DNA from: an uncultured Erysipelotrichaceae bacterium | Lineage (GTDB): Bacteria > Bacillota_I > Bacilli_A > RF39 > UBA660 | Reading direction: 5' to 3' | Length of the DNA stretch: 35,358 nt | Assembly (NCBI GenBank): GCA_902780395.1 | Contig: CACZFH010000015.1 | Span: 1 to 35,358 of the forward strand | Shown: positions 8,463 through 16,626 of the stretch, piece after piece | Layout of the letters: each line of letters begins with the position of its first letter | How positions within the stretch are numbered: position 1 is the first letter of the stretch | The notes under the pieces: model-generated | Told to the model about the DNA's origin: nothing | The model's input: the letters and a program-made list of their open reading frames with translations, nothing else | The model's database searches: none | Program-made: the position numbers and the translations under genes

Positions 8463-10328
8463 ATGGTATATGTAGAATATAATACAAGTAAAAGGGAAAA
8501 AACAGAATATGGAATAGATGTTGTAGAAAGTCTTTCACATGAAGGTTATACATATTTACCATTTGCTCCCCTTACTATTGTTCATCCAAATAGTACATTG
8601 TATCCTATAGCAGATTTAACTACTGAAAATAACGAATATGGTTATTTATTAAGATTTGTAGCAAATAAAAGTTATCCATATGGCAATTATTATTTTGAAT
8701 ATGATAATAAATATTATTTATTTACAACTCAAATAAGAAAAGGAACAAAAATATATTTTTCAATAGAAGAAGATTTGCCTGAAGGGGAAACCGAATGGCA
8801 AGAAGTACCGTTTTTAACAGCAGAAAGTTATTATCAATCAAAAGAAATATTACCTGTATATGATACATTAGAACTTAATAAAAGTGGAAATGAACTTACT
8901 TTTTCAAATGTAAAGGCTGATTTTGGTATAAGAACAATGGAACAACTACCTATGGCTTTCCAAGAAATAAGAATATGGCAAGGTGAGTTGAAAGGAAATG
9001 ATGATTTATCAGAATGCGAATTAAAATATACAGGATTTTTAGATAAAGCAGAACTTACTCAAAAACATACTGATGAAGATGAATGTGATATAGAATTTAC
9101 ATTATTAAGTCCTATGAATTTAACTACAAAAAGATATGTATCAGTAAGTGGAACTTATAAAACAGATGAATTGTTTAATTTAATATTTGAACCTTTAATA
9201 AATGATGGTTTTAATTTAGAAAAAATAAATATGGATAATAGAACAATATCAGTAAATTATTATTTAGAAACAATAGAAACAATAATGAATGATTTATCTA
9301 ACAAATTAAATATTTTTTGGAATATAGACAGTCAAAAAAACATACATATAAATGATATAATTAAATTATTAGGGCAAGAACCTAAAATGATAATAACAAG
9401 TGAAAAAACAGAAGGTTTATATGAAATGAAGCCTATAATTGAAAATAATGGATATTTTAATACAATAAATGTAAAGAATGCAAGGATTTATACGTCAGGA
9501 ACAAATCAACAAATACTTGAAGTTATGAAACTTATATCAGAGGAAACGCAAACATTTGTAAATCCTATTGATTTTGGCTCAAATGGGGCTTCTAGAGTGT
9601 GTTTAAATAACAATACAACTAATTGTACTATTTTATCTATAACGGACGAAAATGGGCAAATTTTGTATGAAATAACGTATGATGTTGATAATAAAGATAT
9701 AGTATTGCCTAGTGGAGTTGTATATAATGATGGTGATACTGAAAATGCAACACTTATATTAGAAAGAGATAGTTTTTTTAAAAATCTTATTACTGGTATG
9801 CAATGGAAAGGCACAACACAAAATATAAGAACAATAGAAAGTGATACAATGCTTAAATATCAATTATTTAGGGTAACTAATTCAAATGAAATATATAAAT
9901 GTTCGCAATTTTTAACTGATAGTGGAATTATAGAAAAAACAATAGATGTAAATGAAAGTTGGTTTACTTATACTGAATTAGTAGAGTATTGTAGCAATTT
10001 AATAACATCAAATGCAAATAACACAGCAAAAGTAGAACTTTCCTTTGATAAAGATTATGGTCTTGAAATAGGAGATAAAATAAGAATAAATAGACCTGCA
10101 TTCTTTATAAATGGAGATTTTGTTATAACTGAAATAAATGAAACGCAATCACATTATGACTATTATAATTGTCAAATAGTAGCACAAAATAATAAATTAC
10201 AGGCTAATTATATTGATATATTTAGAAAGTCTATAAGTGAAGAAAACGAAGCAAAATATGACAGCATAAATGTTATAGAATATGCAAGTGATGAAATAAT
10301 TGAAAATTATGGTGTATATGATGAATAG
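8463..10328 (+). CDS. Tail hub / baseplate protein (Tal-like)
   Basis: The 621-residue beta-rich acidic protein lies directly after the tape measure, two bases on, where distal tail and tail-hub genes sit. Segments near residues 125-215 (FGIRTMEQLPMAFQEIRIWQ, then LKYTGFLDKAELTQKH) look like the domains of hub proteins, and FLTDSGIIEKTIDVNESW with the final third (EIGDKIRINRP) fits a gp27-like fold. I see no peptidase motif. A separate Dit gene was not recognised, so one of this and the next gene may fill that role. Confidence 0.7.
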   Translation: MVYVEYNTSKREKTEYGIDVVESLSHEGYTYLPFAPLTIVHPNSTLYPIADLTTENNEYGYLLRFVANKSYPYGNYYFEYDNKYYLFTTQIRKGTKIYFSIEEDLPEGETEWQEVPFLTAESYYQSKEILPVYDTLELNKSGNELTFSNVKADFGIRTMEQLPMAFQEIRIWQGELKGNDDLSECELKYTGFLDKAELTQKHTDEDECDIEFTLLSPMNLTTKRYVSVSGTYKTDELFNLIFEPLINDGFNLEKINMDNRTISVNYYLETIETIMNDLSNKLNIFWNIDSQKNIHINDIIKLLGQEPKMIITSEKTEGLYEMKPIIENNGYFNTINVKNARIYTSGTNQQILEVMKLISEETQTFVNPIDFGSNGASRVCLNNNTTNCTILSITDENGQILYEITYDVDNKDIVLPSGVVYNDGDTENATLILERDSFFKNLITGMQWKGTTQNIRTIESDTMLKYQLFRVTNSNEIYKCSQFLTDSGIIEKTIDVNESWFTYTELVEYCSNLITSNANNTAKVELSFDKDYGLEIGDKIRINRPAFFINGDFVITEINETQSHYDYYNCQIVAQNNKLQANYIDIFRKSISEENEAKYDSINVIEYASDEIIENYGVYDE

Positions 10329-10337
10329 GAGGTTGCT

Positions 10338-11285
10338 ATGAAAATAAAAAATGAATATGTAAAAATTAAAACTGATAAAAGAGAATTAATATTTAATAAC
10401 TTGATACTTGATACTTACTTAAGACGTATGGTAGAAATACAAGAAAATTTTGATAATCAATATTGGCAATCTCCTTTTTTGTCAAAATGTTATGTGAAAT
10501 TTGATAGAAAATTAGACTTTGATGTAGAAAGTATTTTATATCCTAGTGATTTTGATATAGAATTTACAATGACAAACAATTATATAAGTAATTCTACAAA
10601 TAAAAATGAAATTGAATATATATATAAATCAGCAAGTAGATATAGCAATAAAAAGATAACAGCAATAGGTTTTTTCGCAAATGATATTTGTTATGCTTGT
10701 TTAGATCTGTTTGATTATAGTTTAACAATAAAAGAAACTGATAATGTTTCTATTGTGAGAAAAGATATTATTTCTACTGAAGCAACATTTAATTCCAGTT
10801 CATCAAGAGTAACTTATCCTATACATTTAACACCACTTCCAATTGAATGGAATGAAGCAAATCCTAAAACTACTGAAGAATATCCTTATTATGAAAGTTT
10901 AGCATCTGCTCATATATATAGTGTAGGATTAGGAACAAATAAAAATGATATGCAAAAGGAAATCGTTTTGGATGATAATAATGTTGAATTTTTTGGAGAT
11001 AAGATAATATTTAGAAATATATTTAGTAATGAAAATTTACTTGGTATATTAGAACCTAGTAGCAGACAGCCAAGTAATAATTTATATCCAACAGATACAG
11101 AAAACTACTTTACACATATTTTCATAAAGTATAAATTGTATTATAATATATATGATAGACAGGGTGGTATTAATTATCAACATGTAGACACAGGTAAATG
11201 GTATACTTTATCCGTACCAATAACAGCAACAGGAGATTTTGATTATGCTATTAAATATGAAAGGAGTGATAAAAATGGCATATAA
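10338..11285 (+). CDS. Baseplate / upper tail structural protein
   Basis: A 315-residue, beta-rich protein between the tail hub and the receptor-binding-type gene, with TAGGAGG before ATG 10338. The sequence is rich in Y, N, D and S and has no membrane segment or catalytic motif. Its last 11 bases overlap the next start. I do not recognise the family. Position suggests a tail-tip component linking the hub to the fibres. Confidence 0.6.
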   Translation: MKIKNEYVKIKTDKRELIFNNLILDTYLRRMVEIQENFDNQYWQSPFLSKCYVKFDRKLDFDVESILYPSDFDIEFTMTNNYISNSTNKNEIEYIYKSASRYSNKKITAIGFFANDICYACLDLFDYSLTIKETDNVSIVRKDIISTEATFNSSSSRVTYPIHLTPLPIEWNEANPKTTEEYPYYESLASAHIYSVGLGTNKNDMQKEIVLDDNNVEFFGDKIIFRNIFSNENLLGILEPSSRQPSNNLYPTDTENYFTHIFIKYKLYYNIYDRQGGINYQHVDTGKWYTLSVPITATGDFDYAIKYERSDKNGI

Positions 11286-12075
11286 TAGAATTAATTGGGA
11301 AAATGGTGAAATGTCCAGAGAAGGATATGTTCTTATTGATGGACAACAATATCAAACAGTACAACCCGAATACACAGGAAATACACCAATAAATGCAGAA
11401 AACTTAAATATAATGGATACTGCTATACACGAATTATATAATTCATTTAATGTTAATACAGAATATAGCATAAAAGGTGATAGTACATATGATTGGAATA
11501 CTATTTTTGATTTACTTGACAATACAACAACTGGAACATTAGCAGTTGCTACTTATGGACATGAAGTTGGTGGGGTTACTTCTTTAGATAGAGATGGAGC
11601 TCCTCCAGCTACTGCAGGATGGGGAGTATTATATTGTATTCAAGGAAATGCTAGAAATAAATTCAATCAAGCACAAATATATGTACCAGATATGAATAAT
11701 CCGCCAATTTATGTTAGAACTATGAATGGAAAAGCGTGGAGTACTTTAAGTCCTGGAATTGATAGTTCACATTTAGGAACAAATGGATACATAAGATTAC
11801 AAAATGGTTTACAAATTGCTTGGGTAGAAAAACAAGTAAGTGTTACACTTCAAGCATGGGGCAATATATATTTTGCCGATGTATCAAATATGCCTAATTG
11901 GGAAGTTCCATTTACAAGTGTGTATCAACAATACGTAACATGTAACAATAAACAATTTTGGTTTGGTGTGGATGACCCAACTACTACATCACCTGGTTCA
12001 ATTAGAGTATTAAGAGCAACTGGTGGTAATCACAATATATACATTAAAGCAATTGCAATAGGTTCTTGGAAATAA
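11275..12075 (+). CDS. Tail fibre / receptor-binding-type protein
   Basis: 266 residues. ATG 11275 is chosen because AAAGGAG at 11260-11266 serves it; the frame is open further upstream but without a ribosome binding site. The N-terminus (YNRINWENG, then TPINAENLNIMDTAI) is the attachment segment seen in many tail fibres of Bacillota phages. The C-terminal part from about residue 162 (GYIRLQNGLQIAWVEKQVSV) resembles the gp53-like fibre tip domain (a beta sandwich). It is the likely host-binding protein and ends the tail module. Confidence 0.8.
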   Translation: MAYNRINWENGEMSREGYVLIDGQQYQTVQPEYTGNTPINAENLNIMDTAIHELYNSFNVNTEYSIKGDSTYDWNTIFDLLDNTTTGTLAVATYGHEVGGVTSLDRDGAPPATAGWGVLYCIQGNARNKFNQAQIYVPDMNNPPIYVRTMNGKAWSTLSPGIDSSHLGTNGYIRLQNGLQIAWVEKQVSVTLQAWGNIYFADVSNMPNWEVPFTSVYQQYVTCNNKQFWFGVDDPTTTSPGSIRVLRATGGNHNIYIKAIAIGSWK

Positions 12076-12096
12076 ATAATAAGGATGTGATGAAAT

Positions 12097-12513
12097 TTGC
12101 GTGACATAACCAAATTAATGATAGCAAAGTATAAATTGTTAGAATTAAAACACGATTTTATGGGTTATGAATTTAATAAAGAAAAAGAATTAACATTTCA
12201 TCATCTTATAGTACCTAAAAGAGTGTGTATAGCACAAAATATACCTGAACTCGGATACCTTGAATGGAATTGTGCTTTGCTTCAAAAAGACGCACATAAC
12301 TACGTCCATGTGGTTGAAAGATACGATAGAGATAGGTTTGATGCTATCACATTAAGAATGATAGATGAAAACATAAAAGGGTATTTAGATACAAACGATA
12401 TAAGATACATTGATGATGTGTTAAAAGGTTTTGAAAGAGAATATAGTGGTGCTAGAACTAAAAATGGCAAGCCACTTATTAAAGAAGAATATACAAGGAG
12501 GCGAGTTAGATGA
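12097..12513 (+). CDS. HNH-like conserved phage protein of unknown role
   Basis: 138 residues from a TTG start (AAGGATG upstream); ATG 12118 is an alternative. The core reads FHHLIVPKR, then WNCALL, then HNYVHVVERYDRD: a His pair, an Asn and two further His residues in the order of an HNH/beta-beta-alpha metal site, but without zinc cysteines. Similar proteins accompany lysis genes in gut phages (from memory). It overlaps the holin start by four bases. A nuclease role is possible; late packaging or DNA-end processing would suit its place, but this is inference. Confidence 0.55.
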   Translation: MRDITKLMIAKYKLLELKHDFMGYEFNKEKELTFHHLIVPKRVCIAQNIPELGYLEWNCALLQKDAHNYVHVVERYDRDRFDAITLRMIDENIKGYLDTNDIRYIDDVLKGFEREYSGARTKNGKPLIKEEYTRRRVR

Positions 12514-12713
12514 AAATAACAACTAACACTTTAAAAAGAGCTATAAGGACGTTTTTTCAAGCGTTCTTTGGCTCATTCATAACTGCAGGAACAGGCGTAA
12601 TGTGGTATGAAGTAAATATAAAAGAAGCAATAATTGGAGTACTTATGACAAGTATATTTGCAGGACTTTCTGCAGTAGCAATGAATTTAGAAAAGGAGTG
12701 TAATAATGGCTAA
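12510..12713 (+). CDS. Holin (phage r1t-type)
   Basis: A 67-residue membrane protein with two likely transmembrane segments (about residues 13-32 and 38-58), a basic start (KITTNTLKRAIRTFFQAF) and a charged tail. The RTFFQAFFGSFITAG motif is typical of r1t-type (class II) holins. It would form lesions in the inner membrane that release the endolysin. It overlaps the endolysin start by eight bases, making a holin-lysin pair. Confidence 0.88.
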   Translation: MKITTNTLKRAIRTFFQAFFGSFITAGTGVMWYEVNIKEAIIGVLMTSIFAGLSAVAMNLEKECNNG

Positions 12714-13590
12714 AGTATTTGGAGTTGATCTAAGTTCTTGGCAAAAAGGTTATCCTTATGCAAGTGCCACTAAATCAGGAGTTAAGTTTGCTATATTAAG
12801 GGCAGGTTTTTCAAGAACAAAAGACAATATGTTTGATAAACATTATAAAAATGCAAAAAAACAAGGCTGGGGCGTAGGTGCATATTGGTACACTTATGCA
12901 ACAACAATAGTAGAAGCAAGAATAGAAATAAAAGCATTTTTAAAAGCAATAAAGGGTAAAAAGTTTGAATATCCTATTTATCTTGATATGGAAGATGCAA
13001 GTATTCGTAAAACTGGCAAATCTACTTTAAATGCTATTGTAAAAGAATATGGAAATGCACTTGAAAAAGCAGGATATTATTTTGGAGTATATACTAATGT
13101 AGATTGGTATAGAAATAAAATAAGTGGGGCATCATTGAATAAAAAATATTCTTGGTGGATAGCAAGTTGGACATCAAGTAAACCAAGTGGAATTAATGCA
13201 GGTTTATGGCAATTTGGTGGAAGTTCTAATGAAATAAGAAGTCCTAAAATTGGTGGTGTTACAACAGATCAAGATTACGCTTATTTAGATTATCCTAGTA
13301 TTATCAAAAAAATGGGTAAAAATGGTTATAAAAAAACAATAGTAAGTAAAATAAAAGAAAAAATTAGTAAACCAAAACATAATCTAACAAGATTATTAAA
13401 AGTAGGTTCTACAGGTAAAATGGTAGAAAACTTACAAAAAGCATTAGGTGGATTAGAAATTGATGGTAAGTTTGGTTCTAAAACCGAAGCAAAAGTAAAA
13501 GTATTTCAAAAGAAACATAAACTTACTGCTGATGGTATTGTAGGAAAAGATACAGCACATGCTTTAGGTTGGTTATGGTGTGGCAAGTAA
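12706..13590 (+). CDS. Endolysin: GH25 muramidase with peptidoglycan-binding domain
   Basis: 294 residues. The GH25 domain spans about 1-200: FGVDLSSWQ carries D8, and LDMED carries D94 and E96, the acidic residues of the GH25 active site (as in Cpl-1). A linker leads to a PG_binding_1 domain (about 224-288: LLKVGSTGKMVENLQKALGG, IDGKFGSKTE, DGIVG). It hydrolyses the N-acetylmuramic-acid to N-acetylglucosamine bond of the cell wall. There is no signal peptide, so export depends on the holin. A terminator lies 66 bases downstream. Confidence 0.96.
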   Translation: MAKVFGVDLSSWQKGYPYASATKSGVKFAILRAGFSRTKDNMFDKHYKNAKKQGWGVGAYWYTYATTIVEARIEIKAFLKAIKGKKFEYPIYLDMEDASIRKTGKSTLNAIVKEYGNALEKAGYYFGVYTNVDWYRNKISGASLNKKYSWWIASWTSSKPSGINAGLWQFGGSSNEIRSPKIGGVTTDQDYAYLDYPSIIKKMGKNGYKKTIVSKIKEKISKPKHNLTRLLKVGSTGKMVENLQKALGGLEIDGKFGSKTEAKVKVFQKKHKLTADGIVGKDTAHALGWLWCGK

Positions 13591-13619
13591 TTGATTTATT
13601 AATAAAAAAATGATATAAT
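13591..13619 (+). promoter_or_regulatory. Promoter TTGATT-17-TATAAT
   Basis: The -35 TTGATT (13591-13596) starts at the base after the endolysin stop and the -10 TATAAT is at 13614-13619, 17 bases apart. No gene follows before the terminator at 13656-13677, so its product would be a transcript of about 50 bases. Confidence 0.6.
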
Positions 13620-13625
13620 AATATG

Positions 13626-13677
13626 TGTTGCTAAAAACACAACCCCCTTTATAATAAGGCTTTTATAAGCCTTTTTT
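13626..13677 (+). ncRNA. Candidate small RNA between a private promoter and a terminator
   Basis: The predicted transcript begins about seven bases after the -10 element. It folds a first hairpin TGTGTT/AACACA (13624-13629 with 13636-13641), has a CCCCC single strand (13643-13647), and ends in the terminator hairpin. It holds no reading frame with a ribosome binding site. It may simply be the late-operon terminator with a chance promoter, or a regulatory RNA. Confidence 0.4.
13656..13677 (+). terminator. Rho-independent terminator of the late operon
   Basis: Perfect 7-bp stem AAGGCTT/AAGCCTT with loop TTAT, followed by a run of T (13672-13677) and more T beyond. It closes the late structural and lysis block and separates it from the early promoters. 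Confidence 0.88.
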
Positions 13678-13706
13678 ATTTTTTTGAAAAATTTTTAAAA
13701 TAATGC

Positions 13707-13735
13707 TTGACATTTTCTAAAACATTTTATATAAT
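13707..13735 (+). promoter_or_regulatory. Promoter TTGACA-17-TATAAT with TTTTCTAAAA box
   Basis: The -35 is 13707-13712 and the -10 is 13730-13735. The bases right after the -35 (13713-13722) are TTTTCTAAAA, shared with other promoters in this genome. It drives the small gene at 13764 and probably the whole early block. Confidence 0.85.
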
Positions 13736-13763
13736 TGAATTGTAAGGTAAGGAGGCGATAATA

Positions 13764-13910
13764 ATGAAAAAGATAATTCTAGTATTATTTGTAATAGGAA
13801 TGATATTTGGTGTTATGGATTTAGATATCATGAGTATGTTCTTATTAACAAAATTAATAGCATTATTATGTATGCTACCAGCATTATTAACATTAAAAGT
13901 ACAAGAATAG
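13764..13910 (+). CDS. Small hydrophobic membrane protein, 48 residues
   Basis: A strong AAGGAGG precedes ATG 13764. The protein is nearly all hydrophobic, with two likely membrane segments (KKIILVLFVIGMIFGVM and LLTKLIALLCMLPALLTL) and a short charged end. It is the first gene after an early promoter. I do not recognise it; a small early membrane protein could act on the host envelope or exclude other phages, but nothing in the sequence shows this. Confidence 0.7.
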   Translation: MKKIILVLFVIGMIFGVMDLDIMSMFLLTKLIALLCMLPALLTLKVQE

Positions 13911-13919
13911 GAGGAAATA

Positions 13920-14129
13920 ATGGCAAAAGGTTATTTTAATGATGATGTTGCATTGTTTACTGGAATATCAGTAAAATGCAAACATTGTGGTAATGTAAGA
14001 AGATTTCATAATAAAGAAAATGATAGATTGTTATGTTTATATTGTCATCATTGGATATATATGGATGAAAAAGCAAAACTTAAATATAAAAATAAAGAAG
14101 CAATGAATAAATTGAAATATATTCTTTGA
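13920..14129 (+). CDS. Zinc-ribbon protein
   Basis: 69 residues with two CxxC knuckles (C20/C23 and C39/C42) in KCKHCGN and LCLYCHH, spaced as in a zinc ribbon, and a lysine-rich C-terminus. Such small proteins often bind nucleic acid or RNA polymerase. It follows the membrane gene by nine bases. Its last codons overlap the -35 of the next promoter. Role unknown. Confidence 0.75.
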   Translation: MAKGYFNDDVALFTGISVKCKHCGNVRRFHNKENDRLLCLYCHHWIYMDEKAKLKYKNKEAMNKLKYIL

Positions 14130-14153
14130 CATTTTCTAAAAATGCAGTATAAT
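14126..14153 (+). promoter_or_regulatory. Promoter TTGACA-16-TATAAT with TTTTCTAAAA box
   Basis: The -35 is 14126-14131, overlapping the upstream stop codon; the TTTTCTAAAA box is 14132-14141; the -10 is 14148-14153. It drives the Cro-like regulator and the replication initiator. Confidence 0.85.
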
Positions 14154-14175
14154 ATAACTAAAGGAGGTTAAGAAA

Positions 14176-14376
14176 ATGTATAACATAACAAGATATATGT
14201 GGAAACAAGGACAAAAAGTAGAAAATCAAAGAAAACTTGCAAAATCTATCGGAATGCATGAATGTTATTTATCAAGAATAATAAATAGACATCAGACCTG
14301 TCCTACAAGAACAGCAATGGCTATATCAAATGCTTTAGATGGTTGTATTAGTGATTTTTTTGAATTAGTTAGTTAG
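14176..14376 (+). CDS. Cro/XRE-like helix-turn-helix regulator
   Basis: 66 residues, essentially one helix-turn-helix domain: QRKLAKSIGMHECYLSRII fits the two DNA-reading helices of the XRE/YdaS class. A conserved TAMAISNALDG helix follows. AAAGGAGG precedes the ATG. It has its own promoter and lies just before the initiator gene, so it may repress early promoters, perhaps through the shared box; that link is inference. No opposing CI-type gene was seen. Confidence 0.8.
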   Translation: MYNITRYMWKQGQKVENQRKLAKSIGMHECYLSRIINRHQTCPTRTAMAISNALDGCISDFFELVS

Positions 14377-14385
14377 GGAGGGTCT

Positions 14386-15027
14386 ATGTCAGAAATAAAA
14401 AATGAAAATCATATTGTTATTGATGGATGGATGGTCAATGAATTAAATCTTAAAGGAAATGAATTAATAGTATATGCAATAATATATGGATTTAGTCAAG
14501 ATGGAGAAAGTTCATTTTATGGTAGTCGCAGTTATTTGTCAAAATGGTGTAATGTTTCTTTGCCTACTATAGATACTGCATTAAAAAATTTATGTGATAA
14601 AGGATTAATAGAAAAAAATAAAGAAATTATAAATAATGTTAATTTTAATAGGTATAAAGTTTCTTTAGGGGTAGTAAAAAATCTTTATAGGGGTAGTAAA
14701 AAATCTTTACATAATAATATAGATAATATATATACAGAAACAAATATAAATAAAAAAGAAACATTATATGATTTAGTTGAAAAGAATTTTGGAAGAACAT
14801 TAAGTCCATTAGAATATGAAGAAATATCAAAATGGGAAGATAATGAAATAACAAGATATGCAATTAAAGAAGCAGTATTAAGAAGAGCCTTAAATATTAA
14901 GTATATAAACGCAATAATTCGCGATTGTGAGGCAAAAGGCATTAAAACGATAAATAATATTAAAAAGATAGAAACAAGCGAAAATGAGCCGATTTTGTAT
15001 GAATATGACTGGCTGGAGGAAGAATGA
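14386..15027 (+). CDS. Replication initiator / helicase loader (winged helix + DnaD-like)
   Basis: 213 residues. The N-terminal part (about 8-100) is a winged helix-turn-helix: ELIVYAIIYGFSQ, then SRSYLSKWCNVSLPTIDTAL. The C-terminal part (about 120-190) is DnaD/DnaB_2-like: FGRTLSPLEYEEISKWED, AIKEAVLRRALNIKYINAII. Proteins of this build bind the phage origin and load the host replicative helicase. The gene contains two exact 21-base direct repeats in different reading frames (14667-14709), candidate origin iterons. GGGAGGG precedes ATG 14386. Confidence 0.85.
   Translation: MSEIKNENHIVIDGWMVNELNLKGNELIVYAIIYGFSQDGESSFYGSRSYLSKWCNVSLPTIDTALKNLCDKGLIEKNKEIINNVNFNRYKVSLGVVKNLYRGSKKSLHNNIDNIYTETNINKKETLYDLVEKNFGRTLSPLEYEEISKWEDNEITRYAIKEAVLRRALNIKYINAIIRDCEAKGIKTINNIKKIETSENEPILYEYDWLEEE
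14667..14709. repeat. Tandem 21-base direct repeats, candidate replication origin iterons
   Basis: The unit AGGGGTAGTAAAAAATCTTTA occurs at 14667-14687 and exactly at 14689-14709, period 22. The flanking TCTTTA extends the pattern upstream (14662-14667). Because 22 is not a multiple of three, the two copies encode different residues (GVVKNLY versus RGSKKSL), so selection on the protein cannot explain the identity. It lies inside the initiator gene, where many phages keep their origin. Confidence 0.7.
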
Positions 15028-15317
15028 AAGAAGAGTTTTGCATAATGAATGATAATCCACCATATTGGAGAAATAAAAGATTTAATGGATCACATAGACA
15101 TGAATGTTTTTTCGGAACAGCAAACAGGAAGAAAAGTATAAAAGATGGATTAGTAGTATTTTTAAAACCTGAATTACATAATATGAGTAATAAAGGAGTG
15201 CATTTTAATAAAAAATTTGATTTAATGATAAAAAAAGAAGCAGAAAAAAGATGGATAGAATATTATGATAAAGATATAGAAGATTTTATAAAAGAATATG
15301 GAAAAAACTTTTTATAG
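15024..15317 (+). CDS. HNH/Ref-like protein, possible nuclease
   Basis: 97 residues. The core RHECFFGTANRKKSIKDGLV, then LKPELHNMSNKGVHFNKKFD, then a helix and FIKEYGKNFL matches a phage family related to HNH/Ref (RecA-dependent nuclease) proteins, with histidines in the RHE, ELHN and GVHFN segments. The upstream cysteine knuckles of the full family are missing, so it may be a shortened or metal-site variant. It overlaps the initiator stop by four bases, which suggests a role in replication or recombination. Confidence 0.6.
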   Translation: MKEEFCIMNDNPPYWRNKRFNGSHRHECFFGTANRKKSIKDGLVVFLKPELHNMSNKGVHFNKKFDLMIKKEAEKRWIEYYDKDIEDFIKEYGKNFL

Positions 15318-15325
15318 GAGGTAAT

Positions 15326-15526
15326 ATGTTAGGAATTTCAATGATTAATGAGTTAAAAGATAGTATAAATTTATATAAATATGCAGAAGATTATGAAGAT
15401 TTAATTTTAACAAGTATATGTGTAGCACTGGGAATATTATTAATTATACCATCTTTTGTAATAGATATAATAATAATGCCTTTAGAAATTGTTTTGTATT
15501 TAGTAGGCAAAAAGCTTATAAAATAG
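15326..15526 (+). CDS. Small membrane protein
   Basis: 66 residues with TAGGAGG before ATG 15326. The second half is strongly hydrophobic (LILTSICVALGILLIIPSFV, then IIIMPLEIVLYLVG), giving one or two membrane spans, with a basic end. Not recognised. It is part of the run of small early genes that follow the initiator. Confidence 0.65.
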   Translation: MLGISMINELKDSINLYKYAEDYEDLILTSICVALGILLIIPSFVIDIIIMPLEIVLYLVGKKLIK

Positions 15527-15535
15527 GAGGAAATT

Positions 15536-15751
15536 ATGGAATATATAAAATTAAAACAAGAAATACATGAATTAAAAACAAGGATAAATACACTAGAAGC
15601 AAATAATGAATTATTAGGAGATAAAAGACTAGATGAACTAATTAAATCATTAGATAAACAAAATCATTATGAAGAATTAGAAGAAAAGATAAAAAAGTTA
15701 GAAATAAAAAATCAACAATTAAAAGAACTGATAAAGGAGTTAAAGAAATGA
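15536..15751 (+). CDS. Coiled-coil protein
   Basis: 71 residues, almost wholly a coiled coil rich in E, K and L with heptad spacing (for example LKQEIHELKTRINTLEANNE). TAGGAGG precedes ATG 15536 and the stop overlaps the next start (AATGA). Function unknown; such proteins usually act by binding a partner. Confidence 0.65.
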   Translation: MEYIKLKQEIHELKTRINTLEANNELLGDKRLDELIKSLDKQNHYEELEEKIKKLEIKNQQLKELIKELKK

Positions 15752-15987
15752 GTGCTAAAGAAATGTTTGAAAAGTTGGGGTATGAATTAGTATTTGAAAA
15801 TAAAGAAGTATTGAGATATAGAAAAAAGCATTTAGATGTTGAATTTTGGAAAGTATATGAATTAGTTACAGGAGAAAAAAGAAAAAAATTTATAAAAGTT
15901 TCAACTGTATACGATAAACCATATTTAATAAGTTTAGATTTATTACAAGCAATAAATAAACAAATAGAAGAATTAGGTTGGAAATGA
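15748..15987 (+). CDS. Conserved small phage protein
   Basis: 79 residues, start coupled to the previous stop. The sequence begins SAKEMFEKLGYELVFENKEV and then has strand-like segments, resembling small proteins found often in Bacillota phage early regions. No motif shows a function. AAAGGAG lies upstream at 15734-15740. Confidence 0.6.
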   Translation: MSAKEMFEKLGYELVFENKEVLRYRKKHLDVEFWKVYELVTGEKRKKFIKVSTVYDKPYLISLDLLQAINKQIEELGWK

Positions 15988-16085
15988 AACACATAAGTCA
16001 TAAAGGATACATATATGTACCAATAGAATATATAAAAGAAATAGCAAGGTTAAGAGAAAAGATAAGGAAAAGCAAAGGAGAATAA
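15984..16085 (+). CDS. Very small basic protein, 33 residues
   Basis: Starts inside the previous stop (AAATGA) and ends two bases before the next start. The sequence is a short strand (GYIYVPIEYIKEI) followed by a basic helix (ARLREKIRKSK). Coupled translation and the tight fit support it as a real gene. No family recognised. Confidence 0.45.
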   Translation: MKHISHKGYIYVPIEYIKEIARLREKIRKSKGE

Positions 16086-16087
16086 GT

Positions 16088-16624
16088 ATGAAAGAAGAAA
16101 CAAAATATTATAATTTTGAAAATACTGTTAAATGGTTAAATTTTGCATACTTTTTAAGAGATGAGTTTCCATTTAAAAGAAAAGATTTAGAAAATATAAA
16201 AACAGGTTGGGGAATGTTAATTATTCCCAGAAAAGGTATTGAAGAAACCATAAAAGCAAAATTAGGAGATAATGAAGAAATGCCATTAAGAGAAATAGTA
16301 ATGTTATTTCAATTACCATTTACTTATAAAGATAGTTTAGGAGTAATTAGTAAAAATATATCTTTAACATTTAGATATGATAAAACATACAAATATGGTG
16401 AAATAAATAAAAATATTGCTGAATGCTGTTATTTTATTCAAAAATATAGTAAACAAATGAACGATTTTTATATACTTGATAATGAGTTTATATTTGATTT
16501 TATGAGCTATTATGTAATAAATAATCAATGGGGATTAGGAGCCGAAACTATTTCTACATTTGTTGTTGAAGATTTATCTTGTTTAAAAGATGATATAAAA
16601 GATTTAGAAAGCAAAGGTGAGTAA
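16088..16624 (+). CDS. Unknown protein, 178 residues
   Basis: AAAGGAGAATAAGT leads to ATG 16088, one of several near-identical translation starts in this region. The protein is mixed alpha/beta and soluble, with W, Y and F spread along it. I recognise no family or catalytic motif. It is among the largest products of the early small-gene run, overlapped by none. Confidence 0.6.
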   Translation: MKEETKYYNFENTVKWLNFAYFLRDEFPFKRKDLENIKTGWGMLIIPRKGIEETIKAKLGDNEEMPLREIVMLFQLPFTYKDSLGVISKNISLTFRYDKTYKYGEINKNIAECCYFIQKYSKQMNDFYILDNEFIFDFMSYYVINNQWGLGAETISTFVVEDLSCLKDDIKDLESKGE

Positions 16625-16626
16625 TA

